Source of the DNA: JANNMJ01 sp031397815 | Lineage (GTDB): Bacteria > Bacteroidota > Bacteroidia > Cytophagales > Hymenobacteraceae | Reading direction: 5' to 3' | Length of the DNA: 6,070 bases | NCBI GenBank assembly: GCA_031397815.1 | Contig: JANNMJ010000160.1 | Span: 1 to 6,070, forward strand | Part shown: in pieces, positions 5,955 to 6,070 of the stretch | How positions within the stretch are numbered: position 1 is the stretch's first letter | Layout: every line of letters begins with the position of its first letter | The notes under the pieces: generated by a model | The model's input: only the letters and a program-made list of their open reading frames with translations | Database searches by the model: none | Told to the model about the DNA's origin: nothing | Translations under genes and position numbers: made by a program

Positions 5955-5983
5955 CACTAGCCTTCACTTGGTTGGCTCACCCA

Positions 5984-5999
5984 GCTACCCCGAAGGGGT
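5984..5999. repeat. Isolated hairpin module related to the 1310-1520 block
   Basis: GCTACCCCGAAGGGGT contains the stem ACCCC/GGGGT (5987-5991 with 5995-5999) around a GAA loop. The same CCCCGAAGGGG core forms the first hairpin of the modules at 1310, 1376 and, inverted, 1436. Here the flanking GCTAC lies on the opposite side of the stem, so it is a relative or a reshuffled half rather than a full copy. Confidence 0.6.
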
Positions 6000-6009
6000 T
6001 TCATATCAG

Positions 6010-6070
6010 AAGCCCAGGGTTGCCGAAGGCTACCCTGGGCTTTCGCCGGGCTACCCTGGGCTTTCGCCGG
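6010..6070. repeat. Inverted repeat running into a 21-bp tandem repeat
   Basis: Arms AAGCCCAGGGT (6010-6020) and ACCCTGGGCTT (6032-6042) are perfect 11-bp reverse complements, and the loop between them contains a smaller GCC-GAA-GGC hairpin (6022-6030). The right arm is part of a 21-bp unit, 6028-6048, that is repeated exactly at 6049-6069; the key parts are GGCTACCCTGGG and CTTTCGCCG. The final base suggests a further copy beyond the window. The GGCTACC core is shared with the 1310-1520 block. Confidence 0.8.

Noticed and set aside
5928..5957. GTG start at 5957 for the OmpA-like gene
   Set aside because: It overlaps the candidate -7 element and puts ten extra residues before a normal signal peptide.

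Overview
The window most likely comes from a GC-rich member of the Bacteroidota, perhaps Cytophagales/Hymenobacter-like. Three things point that way. The gene set and order (CDP-diglyceride synthase, CPBP protease, dihydrouridine synthase, YajC, CoaE) are familiar from that phylum. An OmpA-type protein carries an N-terminal 'NLVPNPSFE' lectin-like module. Starts lack clear Shine-Dalgarno sequences, and promoter candidates resemble the Bacteroidota TAnnTTTG -7 element. The taxon is inferred from memory of families, not from a search.

Layout, left to right. Positions 1-265 are a non-coding tandem array of 13 palindrome-prone 20/21-bp units that runs off the left edge. cdsA (285-1181, minus) makes CDP-diacylglycerol. 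A gap of 394 bp (1182-1575) holds a repeat-rich upstream region for cdsA and a large nested inverted repeat (1310-1520). A CPBP-family intramembrane protease gene (1576-2598, minus) follows. A 141-bp divergent region with a perfect 16-bp palindrome (2648-2663) separates it from the tRNA-dihydrouridine synthase gene (2740-3732, plus). Next come a strong hairpin terminator (3798-3829), yajC (3861-4151) and coaE (4166-4795). An OmpA-like cell-envelope gene (4782-5927, minus) converges on coaE and overlaps its 3' end by 14 bp. The right edge (5984-6070) again holds palindromic and tandem repeats.

The six genes are housekeeping or envelope genes: phospholipid synthesis (cdsA), membrane proteolysis (CPBP), tRNA modification (dus), protein export (yajC), coenzyme A synthesis (coaE) and peptidoglycan anchoring (OmpA-like). 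They do not form one pathway. yajC and coaE look co-transcribed, while CPBP and dus look divergently transcribed.

I see no defence system, integrase, transposase, RNA gene or CRISPR array. The unusual content is the non-coding repeat DNA: three different palindromic repeat structures sit in or next to intergenic gaps within 6 kb. One of them carries a compensatory base-pair change that suggests the folded form is maintained.
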